Assembly (NCBI GenBank): GCA_036381595.1
Contig: DASVCN010000035.1
Span: 21,561-85,560 of the forward strand
Direction of reading: 5' to 3'
Length of the DNA: 64,000 nt
Origin: Trueperaceae bacterium
Lineage (GTDB): Bacteria; Deinococcota; Deinococci; Deinococcales; Trueperaceae
Position 1 is the stretch's first letter; each line of letters starts with the position of its first letter. A program made the translations under genes and the position numbers. The notes under the pieces are model-generated. The model had not been told where the DNA came from, did not search any database, and was given only the letters and a program-made list of their open reading frames with translations. This document shows positions 54,240 to 62,721 of this stretch, in pieces.

Positions 54240-54330
54240 CTGTCTTCCTCTCTTTGACCAGTTCGAACTCGTCCCGGGACTACCGAAGCCCCGGGAATGC
54301 AGCCGCGGTGCGAGCCGACCTCCCTTCGTT

Positions 54331-54390
54331 AGTAAGGAAACCTTACTTATTGATTGCCGTAGCTTAGGGAAGAGGGAGTTGGCTTGTCAA
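54331..54390 (-). promoter_or_regulatory. Promoter and ROK-type operator of the sugar operon
   Basis: TTGACA (54390-54385) with TAAGCT (54366-54361) at 18-nt spacing. Downstream, AGTAAGG-AAA-CCTTACT (54331-54347) is a perfect 7-3-7 repeat placed about where a repressor would block clearance. Sites with TTAGTAAG-type half-sites are typical for ROK repressors. Confidence 0.65.
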
Positions 54391-54423
54391 GAGCCGGCTT
54401 GGATCGGTTCGATAGGGCGCTGA

Positions 54424-54451
54424 CGCGAACATGACCGAACTCGTGTTCGCG
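54424..54451 (-). terminator. Possible hairpin ending the LysM lipoprotein transcript
   Basis: CGCGAACA (54424-54431) pairs with TGTTCGCG (54444-54451) around a 12-nt loop, 28 nt past the LysM gene stop. No T-run. Confidence 0.35.
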
Positions 54452-54478
54452 CCTCCAAGCGGCCTGCCTTGGAAATCT

Positions 54479-55981
54479 TCAGTTGGGCACGATGAGCACC
54501 ATGCCGGCGAAGATCAGGTCGGGGTCCTGGATGAGGTGCCGGTTCGCCTCGAGGATGTCGGGCCAGCGGTAACCGGCCCGGTAGAAGAACGCGGCTATCG
54601 AGGAGAGGGAGTCGCCCGGCTGGACCGTGTAGATGCCACGAGCGCCGGTGAGGAGGGCTACCTCGTTCTGCGCCTCCTCCAGCGCCTCCCTGACAGCTGC
54701 GAGTTCGTCTCGTTGCGCCTGGGTCGTCTGTTCCAGGCCCGCCTGCCTCTCGAGCAGGGTGGAGAGCCTGCCGGTCAGCTCGTTGGCCCGGCCCTGGGCA
54801 CTCTCCAGGTCGCTCCTGGTGGCCCCCAGCTGCTCATCGAGCGTAGCCGTCCGGTCTCCCAGCTCGTCCAGTCGCTGCTGCAGCGCATCACGCTGAGCAA
54901 GGGCCTGGCCGACCTGTGCTCGGCTCGCCTCCAGCTCCTCTGCGAGGCGGTCGCGCTCGCTCCGGGCAGCTGTCAGCTGGTTCTGCAGGTCCTCGTTGCG
55001 CGCCCGAGCACCCTCGAGAGCCGGTTCGAGCTCGGCCGAGCGCTCCTCGCTCGCTGCCAGGGCGTTCTCCAGCTCCTCTACGCGACCCCGGCCGGCGTCG
55101 AGGGCGCCCTCCAGTTCGGTGATCCGCTCCCCGCGTACGGCCACGACGCTCTCGAGTTGAGCGATCCGCTCTTGGCCCGCCGCCAGAGCGCTTTCGAGCT
55201 CTGCGATCCGCTCCTCACCGGTTGCCAGGGCGCCCTCCAGTTGAGCGATCCGCTCTTGGCCCGCCGTCAGGGCACTCTCGAGTTCCGCGATCGTTCCTTG
55301 CGCCTGCGCCCGGGCCGACTCCATTTCCGCGATCCGCTCCTCGCCCGCCGCAACGACTGCTTCGAGCTCGGATATGTGCGCCAGCCGGCTGTCGAGCGCG
55401 CCCTCGACCATGGTCAGTCGAGCCTCCAGACTCTCGTTCTGCACCAGCAGCTCGGTGTTCTGCGCTGTGGCCCCGTCGCGCTCGCCGGCGAGCGTTTCGG
55501 CTCGGGCGTTCGCCTCGGCCAGACTCGATTCGAGCACCTCGATCCGTCCGGTCAGCCCGTCTATCTGGGCGCCCAGTTGCGCACTGCGCGATCGTGCCTC
55601 TTCGAGCTCGGCGCTCGTCTGCTCCTTCGCCGTCAGAGCTTCCTCCAGTTGGGCCTGCAACCCTGAGATCCGCTCCTCTTCGGCGCTGAGGAGCGAGCGC
55701 GATTCGGCCAGCCTCGCCTCGGCGCCATCGAGCGCCTCCTGTAAGCGGTCCCGCTCGGCCTCCACTGTCGCAAGCTGTTCCGTCAGTAGGCCCCTGCCGT
55801 CCTGAGCGCTCTGCAACTCGGCACGGACCTCCTCGACCTGTGCGGCGAGCGATCGGGTCTGGGCCTGAAGTTCCTCGTTCTCGGCGGCGAGATCCCGCTC
55901 CCGTTGACTGGGCCCGCAGGCACTCAACAGCAGCGCGGCGGCGAGCAGCGTGATCCGGAGCGACAGGCGCGAGTGGTTCAT
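54479..55981 (-). CDS. Coiled-coil lipoprotein with C-terminal LysM domain
   Basis: A 500-residue lipoprotein. The signal ends LLLSAC with acylated Cys 22. Residues about 25-440 are one long coiled coil rich in Glu/Ala/Leu. From about 202 to 328 it is built of nine near-regular 14-residue units (RIAELESALAAGQE type, two heptads each). LysM follows at about 451-500 (YTVQPGDSLSSIAAFFYRAG, IFAGMVLIVPN). It is anchored in a membrane at one end and can bind peptidoglycan at the other, so a spacer or tether between membrane and wall is a fair inference. Confidence 0.88.
   Translation of the reverse strand: MNHSRLSLRITLLAAALLLSACGPSQRERDLAAENEELQAQTRSLAAQVEEVRAELQSAQDGRGLLTEQLATVEAERDRLQEALDGAEARLAESRSLLSAEEERISGLQAQLEEALTAKEQTSAELEEARSRSAQLGAQIDGLTGRIEVLESSLAEANARAETLAGERDGATAQNTELLVQNESLEARLTMVEGALDSRLAHISELEAVVAAGEERIAEMESARAQAQGTIAELESALTAGQERIAQLEGALATGEERIAELESALAAGQERIAQLESVVAVRGERITELEGALDAGRGRVEELENALAASEERSAELEPALEGARARNEDLQNQLTAARSERDRLAEELEASRAQVGQALAQRDALQQRLDELGDRTATLDEQLGATRSDLESAQGRANELTGRLSTLLERQAGLEQTTQAQRDELAAVREALEEAQNEVALLTGARGIYTVQPGDSLSSIAAFFYRAGYRWPDILEANRHLIQDPDLIFAGMVLIVPN
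54998..55378 (-). repeat. 42-nt tandem repeats in the LysM lipoprotein gene
   Basis: About nine 42-nt units encode the 14-residue coiled-coil repeat. The unit containing GAGCGATCCGCTCTTGGCCC on the plus strand occurs almost unchanged near 55157 and 55241. Repeat number could vary by slippage or recombination. Confidence 0.7.
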
Positions 55982-56076
55982 AACGACGACTCCCAGGCTA
56001 TGGCCAGACGATCGAGTTGAATCAAAGTTAGCAGGAGATGAGAGCCCCCGGCGTCCAACTTCTTACTCGTTTTCGT

Positions 56077-56862
56077 TCAGGCGTTCCCGGCGATCTGGCC
56101 CAGCTCGGTCTCGAGCGCTTCGAGTTCGCGCCCGCCAGCCATCATCTCGAGCACCTCGTCCCGGCTGACCTCGCTCTTGTCGAACGTCCCGTAGCTCTGA
56201 CCCCGCTTGAGGATGGTGAAGCGATCGGCGACCGGGTAGGCGTGATGCACATTGTGGGTGATGAAGATGACGCCGATCCCTCGGGCCTTGGCCTGGGCAA
56301 TGTAGCGGAGGACGGTCGCTGCCTGCTTCACCCCCAGCGCGGAGGTCGGCTCGTCGAGGATCAGCACCTTGGCGCCGAAGTAGACCGCGCGGGCGATCGC
56401 CACGCACTGTCGCTCGCCGCCCGACATCGTGCCCACCGCCTGCGACGGATCGCGGATGTCGATGCCCATCTTGCCCATCTCCTCGCGCACGGTTCGCCGT
56501 GCGAAGTCGAGGTCCATCGTTCGGAACGGCCCCCAGCCCCGTACCGGTTCGCGTCCCACGAAGAAGTTGCGGGTGACGCTCATCAGCGGCTGGATCGAGA
56601 GGTGCTGATGCACGGTCGCGATCCCCAAGTCGAGCGCGTGCCGCGGCGAAGCCAGACGAACGGGCCGGCCCTCGACGAGAAGTTCTCCGCGGTCGGGCTG
56701 GTGGACACCGGAGAGGATCTTGATAAGTGTCGACTTGCCGGCGCCGTTGTCACCGAGGAGGCACATGACCTCGCCGCTGTGAACGCTCATCGAGACGTCC
56801 TGGATCGCGATTACCTGGCCGAAGAACTTCGACACGCCCCGGGCTTCGAGGAGTTCGCTCAC
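56077..56862 (-). CDS. Sugar ABC transporter ATP-binding protein (FrcA-like)
   Basis: A 261-residue single-domain ATPase: Walker [10 protein letters not shown], signature [15 protein letters not shown], Walker [13 protein letters not shown] and the variant switch ITHNVHHAY, where typical members also have His. Single-domain importers of this kind (FrcA) contrast with the usual tandem RbsA/XylG form. Third gene of the operon, about 57 nt after the permease. The exact sugar is unknown. Confidence 0.88.
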   Translation of the reverse strand: MSELLEARGVSKFFGQVIAIQDVSMSVHSGEVMCLLGDNGAGKSTLIKILSGVHQPDRGELLVEGRPVRLASPRHALDLGIATVHQHLSIQPLMSVTRNFFVGREPVRGWGPFRTMDLDFARRTVREEMGKMGIDIRDPSQAVGTMSGGERQCVAIARAVYFGAKVLILDEPTSALGVKQAATVLRYIAQAKARGIGVIFITHNVHHAYPVADRFTILKRGQSYGTFDKSEVSRDEVLEMMAGGRELEALETELGQIAGNA

Positions 56863-56919
56863 CCGTCGGACTCCGGTCCGCGTCCAGGAGTGGTGGGCCG
56901 AACGCTCATCGGCGCCCCC

Positions 56920-57957
56920 TCATCCGCTCGCCTCCGTCGCCCGCCTCCTGATGAAGTTGTTGAAGACGACGGCGATGAGCAGCATCACGCCGAGGAACAC
57001 GTTGAACCAGTCGGTGTTGATCCCGGTGAAGAAGATGCCCTGCAGGACCATGCCGAAGATGAGGGCGCCGAAGACGGCGCCTATCGCCGAGCCGTAGCCG
57101 CCGGTGAGAAGGCAACCGCCGATGACGGCGGCGATGATCGCCTCGAACTCCTTGAGCAGTCCGCGGCTCACGTCTGCCGAGCCGAAGTCGATGACCTGCA
57201 GAGCGGCGAAGATGGTCGCGCTCGTCGCTGTGCCGATGAATAGAAGTATCCTCACCAGTTCGACGGGCACGCCTGAGTTGCGAGCCGCCTCCGAGTCGCC
57301 GCCGACCGCGTAGATCCAGTTCCCGAAGCGGGTCTTCTGCAGGACCCAGCTGGCGACGATGGCCAGTCCCAACCACCAGTAGACGGAGATGGGCAGGCCC
57401 AGGATCTCACCGTGGAACAGCCGGCCCAAGGGATCCCCCGCCAGGTGGTCGCCCACCCCGCGCACTTGGGTGCGGCCCGTGAGCAGCCGGGTGAAGCCGA
57501 TGGTGAGGCCGCGCAGTATGAACAGGAACGCAAGGGTGACGATGAACGAAGGCAACCTCGTGCGGTTGACGATGGTGCCGTTGATGAAGCCAACCAGCGC
57601 CGCGGTGGCGAAGGCGAGGAGGATCGATAGCGAGAGGGGCCAGCCGAACTCGACGGTCGGTATGGCCATCACTACCCCGGCCGTGGCGATCATCGAGCCG
57701 ATCGACAGGTCGAACTCGCCTCCGATCATCAGCAGCGCCGCGAATATCGCCAGGATCCCCAGTTGCGCCGAGACCTCCAGCCAGCTCGAGATTCCGCGGA
57801 AGTTCAGGAAGCCGTTGTCGCCCGCCACGATGGCGAAGAAGACGAAGACGAGGACGGCGCCCGAAACCGCCCCCAGTTCGGGCCTGGCCAGGAGCCGCCG
57901 GATCGGCGATACCCGCCTGAGCCGTTCGTCTCCTCGGGATCTGAGCTCGGTAGCCAT
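56920..57957 (-). CDS. Sugar ABC transporter permease (FrcC/RbsC type)
   Basis: A 345-residue BPD_transp_2-type permease with about ten helices. Recognised from LLMIGGEFDLSIGSMIATAG, GFINGTIVNRTRLPSFIVTL, AVGGDSEAARNSGVPVELV and IIAAVIGGCLLTGGYGSAIG, all standard for RbsC-like subunits. 52 nt after the binding-protein gene. Confidence 0.92.
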   Translation of the reverse strand: MATELRSRGDERLRRVSPIRRLLARPELGAVSGAVLVFVFFAIVAGDNGFLNFRGISSWLEVSAQLGILAIFAALLMIGGEFDLSIGSMIATAGVVMAIPTVEFGWPLSLSILLAFATAALVGFINGTIVNRTRLPSFIVTLAFLFILRGLTIGFTRLLTGRTQVRGVGDHLAGDPLGRLFHGEILGLPISVYWWLGLAIVASWVLQKTRFGNWIYAVGGDSEAARNSGVPVELVRILLFIGTATSATIFAALQVIDFGSADVSRGLLKEFEAIIAAVIGGCLLTGGYGSAIGAVFGALIFGMVLQGIFFTGINTDWFNVFLGVMLLIAVVFNNFIRRRATEASG

Positions 57958-58009
57958 CGCAGGAGGGCGGGAGAACCCCTCCAGGAGTCCTCCCGTCGTT
58001 GTCCGTTCC

Positions 58010-58972
58010 CTAACGGATCCCTTGGGCGCTCAGGTCGATCACCTGCTGAGCGTTCTCGGGTGTCACGAAGCCCGGGCCGGTCATTATCACGTCGTTGGCC
58101 GGCAGCAGGCCGTACTGCTCGTAGAGGGTGAGCATCACGATCGGCAAGTAACCCTGCAGGTACTGCTGCTGATCGATCGCGAACGCCATCTCGCCGTCCA
58201 CCAGCGCCTCTAGGACGTTGGGCGAGAGGTCGAAGGTGCCGAAGGGCATCTCCCCGGCCGTGCCGTTCTCGCGCAGCGCTTCCAGCGTAGGCTCGGCGCT
58301 CACCGGACCCAGGGCGAGGATGCCGTTGATGTCGGGCGAGCGGGTCAGGGCCGCCTGCACCGCGTTCCTGATCTCGGTCGGATCGGTGCTCACCGACAAG
58401 ACTTCAACCTGAGCGTTCTCGCCGAGGCCGTCGGTGAACCCTTCGCAGCGCAGATCGAGAGCGACGTTGCCGGTCTCGTGATTCACGCACAGCGCATTGT
58501 CCACGCCCGCCTGTGCCATCCGCTCGCCTGCGCCGAAGCCGGCTTCGTACTCCGTCTGGCCCACGTGACGCAGGACGCCCAGCTCCTGGAACACGTCGCT
58601 TCCCGAGTTCATCGAGATGACCGGGATGCCGGCCTCGACAGCTGCCCGGATCGAGTCGCCAAGGGCGTCGGCGTCGGGGATGGTGACGACTAGCCCGTCG
58701 GGCTGGGCGGCAACCGCAGCGTCGATGAGCTGCGCCATCCGCGGCATGTCGAACGTCTCCGGCGCGCGGTATTCGACGTTGACACCCATGTCTTCGGCGG
58801 CTTGCGAGACGCCGTTCTCTGCCACCGACCAGAACGGGTCGGCAGCCGCGCCGTGCGAGACGACGATGATGTCGATTTCGGAGCGGTCGGGGACGCCCTC
58901 CTGGGCGAAGGCCGGCGAGAGTGCGGCCGCCGTCAGGACGCTCACGAGCAGTAGACCGAGTGACTTGCGCAT
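58010..58972 (-). CDS. Sugar-binding protein of FrcBCA-type importer
   Basis: A 320-residue periplasmic binding protein (family 4) from the ATG at 58972, which follows AAGGAGGT by 4 nt. Signal [20 protein letters not shown]. Core: [71 protein letters not shown] and a C-terminal [19 protein letters not shown]. Like RbsB/FrcB proteins that bind a monosaccharide. First gene of the operon behind a good promoter. Confidence 0.9.
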   Translation of the reverse strand: MRKSLGLLLVSVLTAAALSPAFAQEGVPDRSEIDIIVVSHGAAADPFWSVAENGVSQAAEDMGVNVEYRAPETFDMPRMAQLIDAAVAAQPDGLVVTIPDADALGDSIRAAVEAGIPVISMNSGSDVFQELGVLRHVGQTEYEAGFGAGERMAQAGVDNALCVNHETGNVALDLRCEGFTDGLGENAQVEVLSVSTDPTEIRNAVQAALTRSPDINGILALGPVSAEPTLEALRENGTAGEMPFGTFDLSPNVLEALVDGEMAFAIDQQQYLQGYLPIVMLTLYEQYGLLPANDVIMTGPGFVTPENAQQVIDLSAQGIR

Positions 58973-59067
58973 GCTTACCTCCTTGGCCATCAGGTCGTGG
59001 AACGACCCGTCTAACGAAGTGATGACGACGGAACGCGCGAAGTAGAGCCTCTTGATTTGGTTCTCCG

Positions 59068-59096
59068 ACTATAAGTCCCGGCCTCATGGGCGTCAA
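59068..59096 (-). promoter_or_regulatory. Promoter of the FrcBCA-type operon
   Basis: TTGACG (59096-59091), 17-nt spacer, TATAGT (59073-59068), about 95 nt before the binding-protein ATG. The ~95-nt leader has no clear fold. Confidence 0.75.
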
Positions 59097-59135
59097 CAGC
59101 GCTCGAAGCTCCTCTGCCCTGACGGTTGTCCTCCC

Positions 59136-59933
59136 CTAGATCACCCTGCTGCGCAGCCAGCCCGAGACGACCTCGCCGAAGACCACCACCACGATGATGG
59201 CGATGAGGATGGCCGACACGAGTTGCCACTGGAAGGTGTCGATCGCGCCCTGGAGGATCAGGCCGATGCCGCCTGCGCCGACGAGGCCCAGGACCGTCGA
59301 CTCCCGTATGTTGATCTCCCAGCGCAGGATGCTGATCGCGAAGAAGGTGGGCACCACCTGCGGCACCACCGCGAAGAGGATGACCTTCGCGCGCGAAGCT
59401 CCGGTGGCCTCGATCGCCTCCACGGGCCGGCGGTCGATCTCCTCGATCGCCTCGGCCAGCAGTTTGCCGATGAACCCCACCGAACGGAACGCGATCGCGA
59501 GGACGCCTGCCAGCGCGCCGGGACCGAAGACCGCGACGAAGAGCAGCGCCCAGATGATCGTGTTGACCGAACGCGACGAGACCACGATGAAGCGTCCGAG
59601 CCAGAGGGTCGCGGCGTTCGGGGTGGTGTTCTGCGCGGCCAGATAGGCGGCAGGCAGGGCCATGACGAGCGCCAGGAGCGTCGCCAGCGTCCCGATGTTG
59701 ATCGTTTGTGCCATGGCGTAGACGATCTCCTGCCAACGCACCCAGCTGGGCGGCGACATGCGGCTGAAGAGGTCAGCCATCTGCGCGGGCGCGTCGAGCA
59801 CCCAGGGCCAGAAGATGTCGAGCGTCCGGAGGCACCAGAAAACGACGATGGCCGTGAGCAGCAACCAGAAGTAGCGGACGTACTTCTCCCGGCGGGAGTA
59901 GCGGACCCAGTGGTAGTGAGCCGAACTCTTCAC
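59136..59933 (-). CDS. phnE: Phosphonate-type ABC transporter permease (second PhnE)
   Basis: A 265-residue permease starting at a GTG at 59933 that overlaps the stop of the first phnE (GTGA). Six helices; SRSVNTIIWALLFVAVFGPG, IGKLLAEAIEEIDRRPVEAI and EATGASRAKVILFAVVPQVV (the EAA loop) are the PhnE pattern. An open frame continues upstream through the first permease gene, but only as its shadow. Last gene of the operon. Confidence 0.9.
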   Translation of the reverse strand: MKSSAHYHWVRYSRREKYVRYFWLLLTAIVVFWCLRTLDIFWPWVLDAPAQMADLFSRMSPPSWVRWQEIVYAMAQTINIGTLATLLALVMALPAAYLAAQNTTPNAATLWLGRFIVVSSRSVNTIIWALLFVAVFGPGALAGVLAIAFRSVGFIGKLLAEAIEEIDRRPVEAIEATGASRAKVILFAVVPQVVPTFFAISILRWEINIRESTVLGLVGAGGIGLILQGAIDTFQWQLVSAILIAIIVVVVFGEVVSGWLRSRVI

Positions 59934-60730
59934 GTGATCCTCTTGCGCAGCTTGCCGCTGACCCACTCGCCGAAGATCACCAGCGCGATGATCAGGCTGA
60001 GGATCGCGAACGAGAAGTCGTAGTCGTAGCGCCTGAACGAGTTCATGAGGGTGCCGCCGATGCCGCCCGCCCCCACGATGCCGACGATCGTCGAGGCGCG
60101 CAGGTTGATGTCGAACTGGTAGATGGTGAGGCCGACCTGACGCGGCATTATCTGTGGGAAGACGGCGAAGGTGAGGGTCTTGAAGTAACCCGCCCCGGTC
60201 GCCTTGATCGCCTCGACCTGGCCCGGATCGATCTCCTCGATCGACTCGGCGATGAGCTTGCCTACGAAACCGACGGTGTAGACGATGAGCGTGAGGATGC
60301 CGGCCAGCGGGCCGAAGCCCACCGCCTTGACGAAGATGATCGCGACGATCACCGGGTGGAAGCTGCGGGCCACGATGACGATCGCCCGCCCCAGCAGGTA
60401 GACGAACCGGGGCACGATGTTGCGGGCCGCCAGGATGCCTGCCGGGATGCTCAGCAGGATGCCCGCGATGGTGGCGATGATGGCTATCTGGATGCTCTCG
60501 ATGAAGCCGGAGATGAGCAGCTCCCAACGGCTGTAGTCGAGCGGGAACGCGCCATCGAAGATCTGGACCGCGCGCGTCATCCCCTCCTCTATGCGCGCCC
60601 AGTCGAACTCGAGGGTGGCCACGGCCCACACCAGATAGGCCGCCGAGACGAGCCAGATGCCGTAGCGAAGCCAGCGATTGGCGATGAAGGGGGTCCGCCG
60701 CCACTGGTAGTGGGCAGGTTGGGTCATCAC
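59930..60730 (-). CDS. phnE: Phosphonate-type ABC transporter permease (first PhnE)
   Basis: A 266-residue PhnE: ARSFHPVIVAIIFVKAVGFG, VGKLIAESIEEIDPGQVEAI, KATGAGYFKTLTFAVFPQIM and GIVGAGGIGGTLMNSFRRYD. Together with the second PhnE it forms the heterodimeric membrane channel. Overlaps phnC by 4 nt. Confidence 0.9.
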   Translation of the reverse strand: MMTQPAHYQWRRTPFIANRWLRYGIWLVSAAYLVWAVATLEFDWARIEEGMTRAVQIFDGAFPLDYSRWELLISGFIESIQIAIIATIAGILLSIPAGILAARNIVPRFVYLLGRAIVIVARSFHPVIVAIIFVKAVGFGPLAGILTLIVYTVGFVGKLIAESIEEIDPGQVEAIKATGAGYFKTLTFAVFPQIMPRQVGLTIYQFDINLRASTIVGIVGAGGIGGTLMNSFRRYDYDFSFAILSLIIALVIFGEWVSGKLRKRIT

Positions 60731-61500
60731 GCCTCGGTTACCGCGGTCTCGCGCTGCTCGGCGGCATCTCCGCCGTAGATCTCCTCGAGGGCGGCGTCGT
60801 CGAGCTGGGCGCCGCTGCCGTCGAAGATTATGCGGCCGTGCCTCAGCCCCACGATCCGCTGGCAGTGCTTCTTCGCCTGCTCGACGTTGTGGAGGTTGAT
60901 GAGCACCGGCAGCGAGTATTCCCTGGCGAGCTCACCCAGGAGCTGCATGATCTGCTCCGAGGTCTTCGGGTCGAGCGATGCCGTGGGCTCGTCGGCCAGG
61001 AGAATGTGTGGGTCCTGCATCAGCGCCCTGACCACGCCCACCCGCTGGCGCTCGCCGCCCGAAAGGGCGTCGGCCCGCTTGTTCACGTATTGCGGCAGGC
61101 CCACTCGCTTGAGCAGTTCGTAGGCCCGGTCGATGTCCTCCTGTAGGAAGCGGCGGCTCGCGGCCCGCCAGAACGGGGCGTAGCCCAGACGCCCGGAGAG
61201 GACGTTCTCCATGACGGTGAGTCGGTCGACGAGGTTGAAGCCCTGAAATATCATCCCGATCCGGCGGCGCGCCTGCCGGAGCTCTTGGCCGCGAAGCCCA
61301 GTGAGGTCGATGTCGTTGAGCCGGATCGAACCGGAGGTGGGCTCGACCAGCCGGTTGATGCAACGCAGGAGGGTGCTCTTGCCTGCGCCGGAGGAGCCGA
61401 TGATCGCGGTCATGCCGCGCTCCTCGACGGTGAGGTCCAGATTGTCGAGGACGATGTCGCCCGTCCCGTAGCGTTTGACCAGGTTCGAAATGACCAGCAT
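60727..61500 (-). CDS. phnC: Phosphonate-type ABC transporter ATP-binding protein
   Basis: A 257-residue PhnC: Walker A GSSGAGKST, FQGFNLVDRLTVMENVLSGR (typical PhnC sequence after the Q-loop), signature LSGGERQRVGVVRALMQ, Walker B ILLADEPTASLDP and NLHNVEQAKKHCQRI. 87 nt and a strong hairpin separate it from phnD. Confidence 0.93.
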   Translation of the reverse strand: MLVISNLVKRYGTGDIVLDNLDLTVEERGMTAIIGSSGAGKSTLLRCINRLVEPTSGSIRLNDIDLTGLRGQELRQARRRIGMIFQGFNLVDRLTVMENVLSGRLGYAPFWRAASRRFLQEDIDRAYELLKRVGLPQYVNKRADALSGGERQRVGVVRALMQDPHILLADEPTASLDPKTSEQIMQLLGELAREYSLPVLINLHNVEQAKKHCQRIVGLRHGRIIFDGSGAQLDDAALEEIYGGDAAEQRETAVTEA

Positions 61501-61535
61501 TCTTCTACTTTCGCATCAGATAGGGTTGCAAGCAG

Positions 61536-61573
61536 CAGGGCAAACCCTCGGAACGTGCCGAGGGTTTGCCCTG
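61536..61573 (-). promoter_or_regulatory. Intercistronic phnD-phnC hairpin
   Basis: A perfect 16-bp stem (61536-61551 with 61558-61573) and a 6-nt loop lie 15 nt after phnD. There is no T-run on the minus strand, so it more likely protects the phnD message or partly attenuates phnCEE than ends transcription. Confidence 0.75.
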
Positions 61574-61587
61574 GATCGGTATAGGGC

Positions 61588-62592
61588 CTACTGAAGTCCG
61601 GCCGGGGTGTACTCCACTCCGTTGGCTGCCTGGATGGTGCGGATCACCCGCCAGGCCTTCTCGTAGTCGATGGGGATGAACTTGTCGACGTTGTCGAACT
61701 CCTCGCCCAGGGCGGTCCCCTCGAACTCGAAGGTGAAGAACGCTTCCTTGATCTTCTCGACGAGGTCGGGATGCAGATTGTGGGCGTAGGCGTACGAGGT
61801 GGTGGGGAACGGGTCGGATTCGTAGATGATCTTCACTTCGGACGGGTCGTAGAGGCCGCGGTCTGCCATCCGCTCGACGACTTCGGAGGCTACCGGAGCC
61901 GCGTCGTAGTCGCCTGCTACCACGCCGAGCATCGACTGGTCGTGGCTGCCCGAGTAGACGACCTCGTAATCCTCGCCGGGGACGATGCCCAGCTCGGGGA
62001 AAAGGGCACGGGGAGCCTGGTTGCCGGAGTTCGAAGTGGGGGAGGTGTGGGCGACCACCTTGCCCTTCAGGTCCTCGATGCTGTCGATACCGCTGTCCAC
62101 CCGCGTGTAGAGCTGCAGGGTGTAGCCGAAGCGGCCCTCTTCGGTGCCCATGATGGCGAACGGTACGGCGCCGGCCAGGTTCACCGCGAACGGCGTGGGC
62201 CCGGTCGAGAACCCGGCTACATGCAGGCGGCCCGAGCGCATCGCTTCGACCTCGGCCGCGTTCGACTGGACCGCGAAGAAGCGGACGTTCTTGCCGGTCA
62301 CCTCGGCCAGGTGGTCGATGAACGGCTGCCAGATGTCCTCGTAGATGGCAGGGTCTTCGACCGGGGTGTAAGCGAAGACTAGCGTGTCCGGGTTCACCCA
62401 TTCGCTCTCGTCCTCGGGCAGGTCGGCCACCAGGTCGCCGTTCTCGTCGCAATACATCTCGGCGAGCTGGCCCCGGTTGCTGCACTCCTCCTGGGCTACG
62501 GCGCTCGAGACGAGCAGGCCCAGCAGGAGCGTGAGCAGCAGGGTGAGCTGCCTGTATCCGAATGTCCTCGTGAAACTGGCGGTCGTGTGCAC
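61588..62592 (-). CDS. phnD: Phosphonate-type ABC transporter substrate-binding protein
   Basis: A 334-residue PhnD: signal peptide of about 33 residues (LTLLLTLLLGLLVSSAVAQ), an N-terminal Cys-containing segment (ECSNRGQLAEMYCDENGD) and the family core TLVFAYTPVEDPAIYEDIWQ, AEVEAMRSGRLHVAGFSTGP, VVAHTSPTSNSGNQAP (phosphonate-binding loop) and GVVAGDYDAAPVASEVVERM. Starts at GTG after GGAGG. No C-P lyase or phosphonatase genes follow, so phosphonate, phosphite or a phosphate ester could be the ligand. Confidence 0.92.
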   Translation of the reverse strand: MHTTASFTRTFGYRQLTLLLTLLLGLLVSSAVAQEECSNRGQLAEMYCDENGDLVADLPEDESEWVNPDTLVFAYTPVEDPAIYEDIWQPFIDHLAEVTGKNVRFFAVQSNAAEVEAMRSGRLHVAGFSTGPTPFAVNLAGAVPFAIMGTEEGRFGYTLQLYTRVDSGIDSIEDLKGKVVAHTSPTSNSGNQAPRALFPELGIVPGEDYEVVYSGSHDQSMLGVVAGDYDAAPVASEVVERMADRGLYDPSEVKIIYESDPFPTTSYAYAHNLHPDLVEKIKEAFFTFEFEGTALGEEFDNVDKFIPIDYEKAWRVIRTIQAANGVEYTPAGLQ

Positions 62593-62721
62593 TGATTCCT
62601 CCTCCAGATAGCGAACGGCCCCATGTCGTTCCCGCTGCCGGCTGTTGGTCGCCGCGCTCAGGTTGTGGGTGATAGCGAGTCTAGCACGGCTTAAGGCGAC
62701 ACCGCGGAGGAGTCAGCGAGA

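Noticed and set aside
59136..60704. A single 522-codon frame covering both phnE genes
   Set aside because: The upstream half is the shadow frame of the first phnE; the true second permease starts at the GTG at 59933 with a GTGA overlap.
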